Source: Candidatus Thermodiscus eudorianus
Lineage (GTDB): Archaea; Thermoproteota; Thermoprotei_A; Sulfolobales; Acidilobaceae
Direction of reading: 5' to 3'
Assembly: GCA_015521085.1 (NCBI GenBank)
Contig: WAOW01000001.1
Span: forward strand, 1 to 64,000
DNA: 64,000 nucleotides
A model generated the notes under the pieces. That model did not search any database. It worked only from the letters and a program-made list of their open reading frames with translations, and was not told the DNA's origin. Below are positions 43,458 through 51,674 of the stretch, piece by piece; positions within the stretch are counted from its first letter, which is position 1, and each line of letters starts with the position of its first letter. The position numbers were made by a program, and so were the translations under genes.

Positions 43458-46379
43458 GTGGCACGCAAGAAAACCAGAACCCTCGACGAGTTCCTCAAGA
43501 ACATCGAAAGAAAGGTTAACAGCAAGCCCCTAAAAAAGCCAAGAGAACCCAGGCGAGCCCCCGCGGAGCCGCCTAGGAGGGAAACAGTAGAAGAACCAAG
43601 CAGGCCAGGCAAGTACACTCTAGAAAGCTTCATAGCAAGACCCGCCTCCCAAACCAGAAGCCTCACCAGTGTAAAGGGCTACGAGAAACGAGTCCGGGAC
43701 GAGATGAGGGAGACAGCCACCGAGAGGACCGTGAGGGAGAGTTCCACGGTTGAAGCGAAAGAAGAGGAACAGGTAGAGATGAAACCTAGCAATGCAGGGG
43801 TAACGCTGCCGGCACGAGCCGGGGAACCGCTGGACTCCGGGTTGGAGGTTTCTAGTTTCACGCTTAATAGGAGCCCGGTTGTAGAGGAGGCTTATGGTTA
43901 TCTAATGGACGTTAGGTATGATGGGAGTATAGGTAAGGCGATAGTATTCGTATATGACCCCGGCGAGGAGAGGCTAGTCAAGTGGATAGACAGGTCCGGC
44001 CATAGACCCTACTTCCTGACGGATGCTCGTCCAGAGGATCTGGGGGAGACGAGACCCCCTATAACCAGTGATGAGAGGGTTGTCAGTATCGAGACGGTCA
44101 CCAAGTTCCACCCGATAAAGCGGGAGAAGGTCAAGCTCACGAAGATAGTAGTCTCGGACCCCCTGGCCGTGAGAGGTCTGAGGGAGAGGATTAAGGAGGC
44201 TGGCTTCAACTACTGGGAGGCCGATATAAAGTACCACCACAACTATGTCTTCGACAACGAGATAGTGCCCGGCATGCTATACCACGTCTCAAAGGGCTTC
44301 ACGCTAGAGGAATCAGACCCGGAGAGCGCGGCTAAGCTAGTAGAAGAAGTATTCAGCGACGAGACCAAGGAGTTCCAGGAACTAGCCAAGAACTGGGTTC
44401 CAATATTCGAGCAACCCCCACCCGATATACCAAGGATCGCCATAGACATCGAGGTATACTCGCCCTACTCGGGAGAGCTACCAGACCAGAGGACGGCCTC
44501 CTATCCAATAATCAGCATAGCACTCGCCGACAACCGCGGTATGAGGAAAGTGCTGCTCCTCGCACGAGACGACGTGGAGACAGGTGACTTGACGAGGATT
44601 AAGGCTGAGGTCGAGATATTCGACGACGAGAGGAGCATGATACTGGAGGCCCTACGGATAATATCAAACTACAGCGTCATAGTCACGTTCAACGGGGACA
44701 ACTTCGACCTACCCTACATGTATAACAGGCTCGTATCCCTCGGCGTCTACCCAAGCCTCCTACCCTTCGAGTTCAAACAGGACTATGTAACGTTCACCGA
44801 CAACCTGCATGTTGACTTACACAGGTTCTTCGACATAAGAGCGCTACAAGTGTACGCCTTCGGCAACAAGTATAGGGAGAAGAGCCTCGACGCGGTCGCA
44901 GAAGCGCTACTCGGCAAGAAGAAAGTCGCCCTAGAGAAGCCGATCTCCGAGTTATCGCTAGAGGAACTGGCCCACTATAACGTACGCGATGCCGAGCTGA
45001 CAATCGAGCTGACCACGTACTCGGACAACCTGGTGTGGAACCTCATCATCCTACTAATGAGAATAAGCAAGCTAGGCCTCGAAGACGTGACCAGGACGCA
45101 GGTATCGGGCTGGATCAAGAGTCTGATGAACTGGGAGCACAGGAGGAGGAACTACCTAATACCCTCGCGGGACGAGATAGCGTCCTACGCCAACATAGCC
45201 CGGACCAGGGCTATTATAAAGGACAAGAAATACCAGGGGGCAAAGGTACTCCAGCCACCCCAGGGAGTGTTCTTCAACATATACGTCCTCGACTTCGCGA
45301 GCCTGTATCCCTCCATCATAAAGAACTGGAACCTCAGCTACGAGACCGTAAACAACCCCTATTGTAAAGGCGAGGCTATAGAGATCCCGGATGTAGGCCA
45401 CAAGGTATGCAAATCCATCCAGGGCATCTCAAGCCAGATCGTCGGCCTCCTGAAGGATTTCAGGGTTAGAATCTATAAGAGGAGGGCTAAAGACAAGACG
45501 CTGCCAGCAACCGAGAGGCTTTGGTATAATACCGTCCAGGCGGCAATGAAGGTATACGTCAACGCCAGCTACGGGGTATTCGGCACCGAATCCTTCCACC
45601 TATACTCCCTGGCTGTAGCTGAGAGCGTGACGGCCATAGGCAGAAGGGTGCTAACCGCTACCGAGGAGAAGGCGAGGGAGCTAGACCTGATAATACTCTA
45701 CGGCGACACCGACAGCGTCTTCCTATGGGATCCCCCAGAAGAGAAGATAGACATGCTGACCAGGTATATAAAGGAGGAGTTCAACCTCGACCTGGAGAAG
45801 GACAGGGAGTTCAAGATAGGCCTCTTCTCGGGGCTAAAGAAGAACTACATAGGCATAACACGGGAGGGCTCCATAGTCATAAAGGGGATGGTCGGGAAAA
45901 AGAGCAACACCCCAGAATTCCTCAAAAACGAGTTCCACAGAGCAGTAGAGATGCTAGGAGAGCTAGAGGAGCCGGAAGACGTGGTCAAGGTACTAGACAA
46001 GATGAGAGCCCATGTAAGCGAGATCTATAAGAGACTCAAGAAGCACGCGTACACCCTCGACGAGCTAGCCATACGAGTAATGCTATCAAAGGACCCCCGG
46101 GAATACAAGAAAAACACCCCGCAGCACGTAAAGGCAGCCCTACTACTAAGGAAGAACGGGATACACGTGGCTAGGGGCTTCATAGTATCCTTCGTCAAGA
46201 CAAGGGACAGTCTCGGCGTGAAGCCGGTGAAGCTAGCCAAGCTATCCGAGGTCGATACCTCGAAATACTTCGACTACGTGAAGACTGTATTCGAGCAGAT
46301 GCTACTCGCCCTGGGTGTTAGGTGGACTGCGCTGGGCAGTGCTAGCTTGACGGACCTCCTCGCCTCCGCGGAGGGATGA
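43458..46379 (+). CDS. polB1: DNA polymerase family B, crenarchaeal B1 type
   Basis: This 973-residue replicative polymerase follows the order of Sulfolobus Dpo1. The exonuclease motif RIAIDIEVYSP lies near residue 326, YPIISIAL follows, and Exo II is VTFNGDNFDLPYMYNR. The polymerase motifs are DFASLYPSIIKNWNLSYETV near 611, KVYVNASYGVFGTE and YGDTDSVF near 747. The C-terminus, with KKNTPQHVKAAL and VSFVKTRDSLGVKPV, matches the thumb of PolB1 rather than PolB3. The first 130 residues are basic and acidic, unstructured and not conserved. It starts at a GTG; an AATTATTA box lies about 40 bases upstream. Confidence 0.95.
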   Translation: MARKKTRTLDEFLKNIERKVNSKPLKKPREPRRAPAEPPRRETVEEPSRPGKYTLESFIARPASQTRSLTSVKGYEKRVRDEMRETATERTVRESSTVEAKEEEQVEMKPSNAGVTLPARAGEPLDSGLEVSSFTLNRSPVVEEAYGYLMDVRYDGSIGKAIVFVYDPGEERLVKWIDRSGHRPYFLTDARPEDLGETRPPITSDERVVSIETVTKFHPIKREKVKLTKIVVSDPLAVRGLRERIKEAGFNYWEADIKYHHNYVFDNEIVPGMLYHVSKGFTLEESDPESAAKLVEEVFSDETKEFQELAKNWVPIFEQPPPDIPRIAIDIEVYSPYSGELPDQRTASYPIISIALADNRGMRKVLLLARDDVETGDLTRIKAEVEIFDDERSMILEALRIISNYSVIVTFNGDNFDLPYMYNRLVSLGVYPSLLPFEFKQDYVTFTDNLHVDLHRFFDIRALQVYAFGNKYREKSLDAVAEALLGKKKVALEKPISELSLEELAHYNVRDAELTIELTTYSDNLVWNLIILLMRISKLGLEDVTRTQVSGWIKSLMNWEHRRRNYLIPSRDEIASYANIARTRAIIKDKKYQGAKVLQPPQGVFFNIYVLDFASLYPSIIKNWNLSYETVNNPYCKGEAIEIPDVGHKVCKSIQGISSQIVGLLKDFRVRIYKRRAKDKTLPATERLWYNTVQAAMKVYVNASYGVFGTESFHLYSLAVAESVTAIGRRVLTATEEKARELDLIILYGDTDSVFLWDPPEEKIDMLTRYIKEEFNLDLEKDREFKIGLFSGLKKNYIGITREGSIVIKGMVGKKSNTPEFLKNEFHRAVEMLGELEEPEDVVKVLDKMRAHVSEIYKRLKKHAYTLDELAIRVMLSKDPREYKKNTPQHVKAALLLRKNGIHVARGFIVSFVKTRDSLGVKPVKLAKLSEVDTSKYFDYVKTVFEQMLLALGVRWTALGSASLTDLLASAEG

Positions 46380-46401
46380 GGCAATCCACGATATAACCCC
46401 C

Positions 46402-46495
46402 GGGCCTCCAAATCAATTGATGAAGTGGGCGGTGAGGATCGACTCGGATCCGAGGGCTAAACGGGTCTATGAGGAGCCGTGTGAGGGCTGAGCCC
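46402..46495 (+). ncRNA. Candidate box C/D-like small RNA between convergent genes
   Basis: The 121 bases between PolB1 and the SdpI-like gene have no codable frame but several RNA signals. There is a C-like box TTGATGA at 46417-46423, a C'-like ATGAGGA at 46469-46475, exactly 12 bases (46476-46487) and then CTGA at 46488-46491, the usual C'-guide-D spacing of archaeal sRNAs. GGGC 46402-46405 and GCCC 46492-46495 could pair at the ends, though the kink-turn is not perfect. The D' side is weak and the first guide is too long. CTCGGATCCGAG at 46443-46454 is a palindrome. A mere terminator region is the alternative. Confidence 0.3.
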
Positions 46496-46500
46496 ATCCT

Positions 46501-47277
46501 CTATCCCGAGGCCTCCAATGCCTTAGCCCTCATGTACCTCCTATAGTTGCTCAGGGACCTATAGACTAGGAGGATGGCTATTACAGCGCTCATCGACAGC
46601 GCTACTAGGCTAGCCAACGTATAATCCAGCAAGAGTAACCCGATAGACACGTCCACTAGGATCAACAGTAGCGGGGTGAGCAACGCGAATAACTTGTAAT
46701 CACCGCCCACCCAAGGCAGGCTATAGGCCTCGGGCCTAGCCAGAGACAGATAAGAGGTATACAACGTGGGTGTCAACACCACCAACAAGACGAGGCCGGC
46801 CTCCCACAGCCCAAGCCTGACGATCTCAGCCACCGCGTAGACGTAGACTACCGTAGAGAGGGCTAGGGCAACGGCGATCAACACCCGCCATGAACGGGGC
46901 AAACGCTCTATCAACACCACGCTAGCCTCAACTGCATCATCGGGCGGCGGCTCCCTCACAGCCTCGATCTCGGCCAGACGCTTCGAGTACTCTACAGCGA
47001 ATACCACCGATGCCACTGCAACGACCGCATACAGGAGCGCCTCGAAGGCGATACCAAGGAATAGCCCGACCGGGATCATGAGGAGCCCCGACACCCCGAG
47101 GACGAGTCCTAGGACCCTGTTAACCCGCGCCCACACACGCTTGGAGACTGTGGCATAGGAGAGCCTAACCCCAATAAGGGGCCCAGGCTCAAGCTCCCCA
47201 GCGAGCCAGGCGAGGCCGAACCCGATAATGGACAGGGACAGGCCCAGTGCTACAGCCAGGGGCCATTGCTCTTCCAA
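46501..47277 (-). CDS. SdpI-like membrane protein
   Basis: This 258-residue protein has about seven hydrophobic segments. Residues 30-65 (GPLIGVRLSYATVSKRVWARVNR) match the signature of the SdpI/YhfL family, in which a conserved basic loop precedes a membrane helix. In Bacillus, SdpI confers immunity to the SDP toxin and signals to the repressor SdpR. In archaea the function is unknown. The start at 47277 directly follows a PadR-type regulator gene (two-base gap), so the pair is a regulator-plus-membrane-protein operon similar in logic to sdpRI. Confidence 0.6.
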   Translation of the reverse strand: MEEQWPLAVALGLSLSIIGFGLAWLAGELEPGPLIGVRLSYATVSKRVWARVNRVLGLVLGVSGLLMIPVGLFLGIAFEALLYAVVAVASVVFAVEYSKRLAEIEAVREPPPDDAVEASVVLIERLPRSWRVLIAVALALSTVVYVYAVAEIVRLGLWEAGLVLLVVLTPTLYTSYLSLARPEAYSLPWVGGDYKLFALLTPLLLILVDVSIGLLLLDYTLASLVALSMSAVIAILLVYRSLSNYRRYMRAKALEASG

Positions 47278-47279
47278 GC

Positions 47280-47624
47280 CTAGCCACCCCTATCACATAT
47301 CAGCTTCCCAAGAAGTCTCCGAGCCTCTGATATGAGTACCTCGTAGGCGTCACGGGCCCGGTCATTCACCCTATAGTATTTCCTAAGGGTCCCAGCTGGG
47401 CTCCGGGCCCAATAGCTCTCGGCCAATCCATTCTTCTCAAGCCTCTTCAACGCATCGTAGACCGTGGTCTCCGGGGCCCATACACCAGTGAGGTTCTCTA
47501 TCATCTTCCTGACCCCGTAGCCGTGTAGGGGTCCCTCCCTCAGTAGTATGTCTAGTACGACCAGGGTTAGTAGCCCTGTCCTCAAGTCTCTCACGAGCTT
47601 GGCTATCCTCTTATCATCGCCCAT
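47280..47624 (-). CDS. PadR-family transcriptional regulator
   Basis: This compact 114-residue winged-helix protein shows LVVLDILLREGPLHGYGVRKMI, PETTVYDALKRLEKNGL and a KYYRVND wing, diagnostic of PadR. It lacks the long C-terminal helices of the other PadR protein at 29554. The ATG at 47624 is the only sensible start. It is followed two bases later by the SdpI-like gene, which it probably controls. The family senses small molecules or membrane stress signals; the ligand here is unknown. Confidence 0.85.
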   Translation of the reverse strand: MGDDKRIAKLVRDLRTGLLTLVVLDILLREGPLHGYGVRKMIENLTGVWAPETTVYDALKRLEKNGLAESYWARSPAGTLRKYYRVNDRARDAYEVLISEARRLLGKLICDRGG

Positions 47625-47813
47625 AGATGGTCCCTCAAGCAGGCTCTAGAACGCTGCTGCCATGGGCTCGGCCGCTCCCCCGGGTCCATGAGGTTATAAT
47701 GGTCGAGGTATTTGATCATTTACTAGTCTCCGGGCCCCTTATAATACACTGTATTGCTATTGCCATAGTAACTATATCACTCGCGAGGTTATACATGTTG
47801 CATGGGGGCGTTT

Positions 47814-48401
47814 ATGAGTGTAGAGAACGCCACGCTAGCACTCGTCATAAAGGGCTCCGAGATAAACTTGATGTCGGCCACGAGCCCGCTCATGATTACA
47901 GTCTACGCTGCCACTATGCTACCCCTGATCGGCCTAGCCCTATACTACCGTGGAAAGCCTGGTGGGAGGGCGAAGGTGAAGCTGCTCCTAGTAGCCTTGA
48001 TAGCGGTAGCAGTCATATACCTGGGAGTCAGCCTGGCCACCGCGCAATGGAACAAATACTATGGCGTCTGGGTTGAGGACGAGACAATACACGCTAGGTA
48101 CTATGGTGGTAGCACCTTCGAGGGAGACCTTTGTAGAGTCAACATAACCCTAACCACGGTCGACCATGCCAGGAAACTATTATCCATTAGAACCAATGGC
48201 GTCTCCGATCCCTCGCTAAGACTCTATATGGGCCACTTCAAGCTCAAGGACGGTTCCAAAGGCGATGTACTGATTATAGGCAAAAAGGCGGATGGAGTGA
48301 TAATAATAAGCAAGGAGGGTGAAAAGCTCCTAGTAGGCCTCCCAGGAACAGGGGACTTCTACCACAAGCTAGTCGAGCTTAGAGGCAAGATATGCGGGTA
48401 G
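47814..48401 (+). CDS. Membrane protein with bacterial-PH-like domain
   Basis: About 195 residues. Two hydrophobic helices near residues 25-40 and 55-75 are followed by a soluble beta-rich domain from about 80. This domain has a strand pattern (ETIHARYYGG, LRLYMGHFKLKDGS, KADGVIIISKEGEKLLVGLP) like bacterial PH domains of the PF10882 type, which also accompany SdpI-like genes in other organisms. The ATG at 47814 is preferred over 47802. A TTATAATAC box lies at 47739-47747. In another frame, 47699-47812 could encode one more hydrophobic helix; a frameshift there is possible. It is divergent from the PadR/SdpI pair. Confidence 0.5.
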   Translation: MSVENATLALVIKGSEINLMSATSPLMITVYAATMLPLIGLALYYRGKPGGRAKVKLLLVALIAVAVIYLGVSLATAQWNKYYGVWVEDETIHARYYGGSTFEGDLCRVNITLTTVDHARKLLSIRTNGVSDPSLRLYMGHFKLKDGSKGDVLIIGKKADGVIIISKEGEKLLVGLPGTGDFYHKLVELRGKICG

Positions 48402-48405
48402 GGAT

Positions 48406-48516
48406 TGGTGGGCCCGCGGGGATTTGAACCCCGGACCACGGGGTCCCGAGTCGGGCGCCAACCCCCAAGGGGGGCTCGGCGTACCCCGCATCCTAGCCAG
48501 GCTAGACGACGGGCCC
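48406..48516 (-). tRNA. tRNA-Pro(CGG) with a 33-base intron at position 32/33
   Basis: On the minus strand the acceptor GGGCCCG (48516-48510) pairs with CGGGCCC (48416-48410), followed by discriminator A and an encoded CCA (48408-48406). The T arm is CGGGG-TTCAAAT-CCCCG. The D arm has GTCT/AGGAT around AGCCTGGCTA. The anticodon stem CGGGG/CCCCG closes properly only if bases 48482-48450 are removed, giving the loop TTCGGGA with anticodon CGG. The intron folds as CGCC/GGCG plus CCCCC/GGGGG. Its ends can form a bulge-helix-bulge with CGGG/CCCG and GTA and ACT bulges, cut after the second bulge base. This places the intron at 32/33, not the standard 37/38. Confidence 0.88.
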
Positions 48517-48629
48517 AGCCCTATCCCCTTCCACATAGTCATGTCCAACCGGACCGTCAATATATCCCTTATCCCAGCCTAACCTATTTTAGACCCGAGC
48601 CCCACCCCTACATAAGGGGTATTCGACCA

Positions 48630-49385
48630 TTGTCTATAACCGCACCAGGAGACTACGCAATCGCGATGATAGCCCGCAGGATAGCCGGGGACATCGTCAT
48701 GAACGACGACCCCGGCACGGCCCTAAGGAAGTGGCGCGAGTACTTCGACGCTAGCCAGAACGAAGTGGCGAGGCAAATGGGGGTCTCCCCAAGCGTCGTC
48801 AGCGACTATGAAAAGGGCCGGAGGCTGCCAGGGGCGAGGTTCATCAACCGCTTCGTATCGGCTCTCCTAGCAATAGACCAGTCACGCGGGTGGCCGAAGG
48901 TCCACGAGTTATCAAGGACCCTAGGTATACCCGCCGGGGCCATCATTGACATGAGAGAGTTCAAGGAGGCTATGTCCCTTGAGAAGCTCATAGAAGCCGT
49001 TAACGGCGTGCTCCTAGCACCCGACTACTCCGTAGAGAAGAGGATCTATGGATACACAGTGGTCGACAGCATAAGGGCTATCGCCACGCTCTCCGGAATG
49101 CAGTTCTACGCCCTACTGGGAGGGACCCCCGAGAGGGCCATAGTCTTTACCGGGGTGAGGATGGGTAGGAGCCCCATGGTGGCGGTCAGGGTCTCACCGG
49201 TCAAGCCAGGCGTTGTTATAATACATGGCCCCCGCGAGAAGCTCGACCCCCTAGCGGTGGAGCTCGCCAAGCTCGACGGCGTCCCCCTGATACTTAGCCT
49301 GGCCGAGAGTGTAGAGGAGCTGGTCCGGGGCCTGAGGAAGTACAGCGTGGGAGGATCTATCCCCTCTGTTGGAGTCTTAGGATAG
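48630..49385 (+). CDS. XRE-type HTH transcriptional regulator (COG1709-like)
   Basis: About 251 residues. A helix-turn-helix lies near residues 30-75 (ASQNEVARQMGVSPSVVSDY, then EKGRRLPG), followed by an archaeal-specific C-terminal domain (TLSGMQFYALLGGTPERAIVFTGV, GVVIIHGPREKLDPLAVELA). This layout is that of the widely conserved archaeal COG1709 regulators, whose targets are largely unknown. The open frame continues upstream through the tRNA gene, which cannot be coding. The TTG at 48630, about 40 bases after a CCTATTTTAG box, is the best start; an ATG at 48666 is possible. Its end overlaps the NAC gene by 29 bases. Confidence 0.8.
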   Translation: MSITAPGDYAIAMIARRIAGDIVMNDDPGTALRKWREYFDASQNEVARQMGVSPSVVSDYEKGRRLPGARFINRFVSALLAIDQSRGWPKVHELSRTLGIPAGAIIDMREFKEAMSLEKLIEAVNGVLLAPDYSVEKRIYGYTVVDSIRAIATLSGMQFYALLGGTPERAIVFTGVRMGRSPMVAVRVSPVKPGVVIIHGPREKLDPLAVELAKLDGVPLILSLAESVEELVRGLRKYSVGGSIPSVGVLG

Positions 49386-49704
49386 CCTCGGCGATATCCC
49401 CGCCGACCTCCTCAAGTACTCTCCTCGCCTCCTCTCTGGAGGCTCCGGTCTGCTCTACGACCAGGTCTATGTCTTCATCACTTATCTCAACCGCTCCCTC
49501 CTCCTTCTCCTCCTCCACGCGCTTCAGATCCCCTACGACGTATAGCATGGGCGGCTGGCCCTTAGCCCTCATAACCATAACCTGCGGCTCCTCCACGACA
49601 AGCTTAGAACCATCATCGAGCTCGACCGAGATCCTGACGGCGTTCAACTCCTCCACACGTATGCCGAACCTCTTCATAGCCTTCTGCAGATCCCTGGGAT
49701 TCAT
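49357..49704 (-). CDS. nac: Nascent polypeptide-associated complex protein (NAC)
   Basis: The 116-residue product resembles the eukaryotic alpha subunit but works as a homodimer in archaea, binding emerging peptides at the ribosome exit. The N-terminal NAC domain is VEELNAVRISVELDDGSKLV and VMVMRAKGQPPMLYVVGD. A C-terminal UBA domain runs from about residue 76 (ISDEDIDLVVEQTGASREEA). The ATG at 49704 is chosen because the family starts with MNPRDLQKAMKRFGI. An upstream start at 49752 adds non-conserved residues. It converges with the COG1709-like regulator gene. Confidence 0.93.
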   Translation of the reverse strand: MNPRDLQKAMKRFGIRVEELNAVRISVELDDGSKLVVEEPQVMVMRAKGQPPMLYVVGDLKRVEEEKEEGAVEISDEDIDLVVEQTGASREEARRVLEEVGGDIAEAILRLQQRG

Positions 49705-49812
49705 CCCGAACAATTCCCAGCACCCTCTCCTATGGGTAAAGCATTGGCTCACAGCCGATTTTATAGCTATAGAAGAATCCCGGCATGTAAAAAGAGGAGA
49801 TCGACTGGGGGG

Positions 49813-50178
49813 TTAACGGCCCAGTACCCTGAGGATCTCGACTAGCCTCGCTAGGCCGCGGGCAACCTCTGGATCCTTCAGGCTCCCCAGTACCTGGCTT
49901 AGCCCTGCCGGCTCCACGTCCCTAGTCAGCGCGCCGACGATGTCGCCTAGCTTATCCAGCAGGAAGTCTATCGAGTCGCCCAGCTCAAGGGTCCCTCTGA
50001 CTAGAACCAGGTCCATTATCCTATGGATGACCTCTGGCTCGGTCAGTGCGACTAGCATGTCCAGGAGCCCGCTCTTTTCAAGGTTCATCACTAGGTCCAC
50101 TAGCTTGCCGAGCGCCTCCTGGAAGCTCGGGTCCTCTAGGTAGACGAGTAACTCCTCAAGGGGGTCCCTCCTACTCAT
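49813..50178 (-). CDS. DUF1641 protein
   Basis: About 121 residues, acidic and helical, with repeated LVDLVMNLEKSGLLDMLVAL and LDKLGDIVGAL segments characteristic of DUF1641 (COG2427). Its members sit beside sulfide:quinone oxidoreductase-like flavoproteins or formate dehydrogenases in many archaea and bacteria; the function is unproven. The ATG at 50178 lies just inside the stop codon (50181-50183) of the flavoprotein gene and follows a GGGTGGTAG ribosome-binding site, so the two are translationally coupled. Confidence 0.8.
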   Translation of the reverse strand: MSRRDPLEELLVYLEDPSFQEALGKLVDLVMNLEKSGLLDMLVALTEPEVIHRIMDLVLVRGTLELGDSIDFLLDKLGDIVGALTRDVEPAGLSQVLGSLKDPEVARGLARLVEILRVLGR

Positions 50179-50180
50179 AC

Positions 50181-51365
50181 CTACCACCCTCTCTCACCCA
50201 GCACCTTTGGATCCGTGGCCCTAAAGTAGGCCCTGAAGACGGGGCTCCACTTCTCCGGGTCACGTAGGCTCGACCAGTACGCCGCTATGAATACGTCCTC
50301 TAGGAGCCTCTTGAATTTACTGAACTTGACGGGTATTACTGGATGCTCGTAAGAGCTTATAACGAAGGCCGCCTCCCCGTCAGCCACTATGGGGCAGTTG
50401 GTCCTCCCGTTGAACCTGGCGTCGAAGCCCATTATCCGCTCCACCACGACCTCTCCCCCGAGGTGGGCGGTAACCCCCGTCTTGCTGGTCGGCGCATTGT
50501 TACAGTCTCCCACGGCGAAGACGTCGTCGTGGCCCTCGACCTGCAGAGTGTGCTTGTCAACCTTGAAGTAGCCGTCATCGTCTCTCACACTCTCTGGGAC
50601 CACCTCTATCCGCGGCCCCTTATGTACGGGTATAACGGCGGCCACGTCAAAGCTTATCTCGTCGCCCTCGATAGAGTAGATCTTCCCAGCATCGACGTCG
50701 ATGCTGTCGACCGTGAACATGGTCACTAGCTCCACGCCAGCCTCCTCCAGCTTGGGCTCAACGATCCTCGCCATCACCTCGGAGGGGTATGCGTGTATGA
50801 AGGGGAGGGCCAGGGTGACCTTCACCTTCCCACGCAGCCCCCTCTTATTAATGGTCTGTGCGGCTAGGAAGGCGGCCTTGTGGGGTGCTGGCGGGCACTT
50901 GTAGAGTGGGTCTGCGGCCGCGATCACTAGGCTGCCTTCCCTCATCTTGGAGAAGTGGCTCCATAGCTTGGAAGCGTTGTCGGCTCCCGAGTAATAGTCT
51001 CCGTAGGTCTCCCAGAGCTGTTTGTGGCCTGGGATTGCGTCGTAGTCGTATGAGGCTCCGAGGGCTATGATCAGGTAGTCGTACGTGTATTCTCTTGCGT
51101 CTTCAAGCTTTACGATCCTGTTGTCGAGGTCTATCTTTGATACAGTGCCCTTAACTAGCTCTACGTTCTTCTTTACGAGGCTCTCTACGGGCCTGAGGTA
51201 TTTCTCTGGCTTGTGGCCTTGGAACGCTATCCACAGCATGCCGGGCTGGAATAGGTGGTAGTCGCTCTTCTCGATTATAGTCACGTCGTAGCCTTCCGAG
51301 GCTAGTAGGTTCCCTGCTACCAGTCCGCCTGTTCCTGCTCCCAGTACTAGGACCTTTCCACTCAC
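50181..51365 (-). CDS. Sulfide:quinone oxidoreductase-like flavoprotein
   Basis: This 394-residue two-dinucleotide-binding flavoprotein has the FAD motif VLGAGTGGLVAGNLLASEG at 6-24, the ATG motif IIALGASYDYD near 102 and the second FAD contact DVFAVGDCNNAP near 290. Redox-relevant cysteines lie in LYKCPPAPHKAAF near 155, GDCNN and TNCPIV. The SQR/FCSD family puts two cysteines around the flavin to take up sulfide and pass electrons to quinone. The exact family type cannot be fixed by eye. Immediate neighbours TusA, DsrE and DUF1641 support a sulfur role. Confidence 0.82.
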   Translation of the reverse strand: MSGKVLVLGAGTGGLVAGNLLASEGYDVTIIEKSDYHLFQPGMLWIAFQGHKPEKYLRPVESLVKKNVELVKGTVSKIDLDNRIVKLEDAREYTYDYLIIALGASYDYDAIPGHKQLWETYGDYYSGADNASKLWSHFSKMREGSLVIAAADPLYKCPPAPHKAAFLAAQTINKRGLRGKVKVTLALPFIHAYPSEVMARIVEPKLEEAGVELVTMFTVDSIDVDAGKIYSIEGDEISFDVAAVIPVHKGPRIEVVPESVRDDDGYFKVDKHTLQVEGHDDVFAVGDCNNAPTSKTGVTAHLGGEVVVERIMGFDARFNGRTNCPIVADGEAAFVISSYEHPVIPVKFSKFKRLLEDVFIAAYWSSLRDPEKWSPVFRAYFRATDPKVLGERGW

Positions 51366-51413
51366 ACGTCTACACCTCCCATATTAGATAAAAATTAGTA
51401 TTGATTTAAAGGG

Positions 51414-51653
51414 TTATTTCTTGGCTGTTACCTTTATAACAGCCCGGATGACTCCGTCCCCCTCCTTCAACTCCACTAGCTCGTTGCCGGTCCTCTTAAC
51501 CCAGGCCTCGACGTCCGGCTTGAACCCCGGATCGGTGGCAACAACCTCTATGATGTCACCGTTTTTAGCGTTCCTATAGGCCCTTACGAGCTTCGTTATG
51601 GGGCCCGGGCAGGCCATCCCCCGGGCGTCAACTACAATCTTCTCCGCCATCAC
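51414..51653 (-). CDS. tusA: TusA-family sulfur carrier
   Basis: This 79-residue protein has the diagnostic ARGMACPGPITKLVRAYRN, in which the single cysteine in CPxP carries persulfide or thiosulfonate sulfur. The SirA/TusA fold is complete, with IEVVATDPGFKPDVEAWVKR. With DsrE and an SQR-like enzyme it forms a cytoplasmic sulfur-transfer unit, as in Sulfolobales and sulfur-oxidising bacteria. It lies 48 bases upstream of the flavoprotein gene and 21 bases downstream of dsrE. The first of two adjacent ATG codons may not be the true start. Confidence 0.93.
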   Translation of the reverse strand: MMAEKIVVDARGMACPGPITKLVRAYRNAKNGDIIEVVATDPGFKPDVEAWVKRTGNELVELKEGDGVIRAVIKVTAKK

Positions 51654-51674
51654 GCCACACCCGGCTTGGAGTGG

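Noticed and set aside
47627-48076. 149-codon plus-strand frame overlapping the PH-domain membrane gene
   Set aside because: Only a hydrophobic stretch at about 47699-47800 looks real; the rest is out of frame with the PH-domain gene. A frameshifted extra helix is possible but unproven.
48405-48629. N-terminal extension of the COG1709-like regulator frame
   Set aside because: It runs through the tRNA-Pro gene on the other strand and contains no conserved residues. A TTG at 48630 with a suitable promoter explains the gene.
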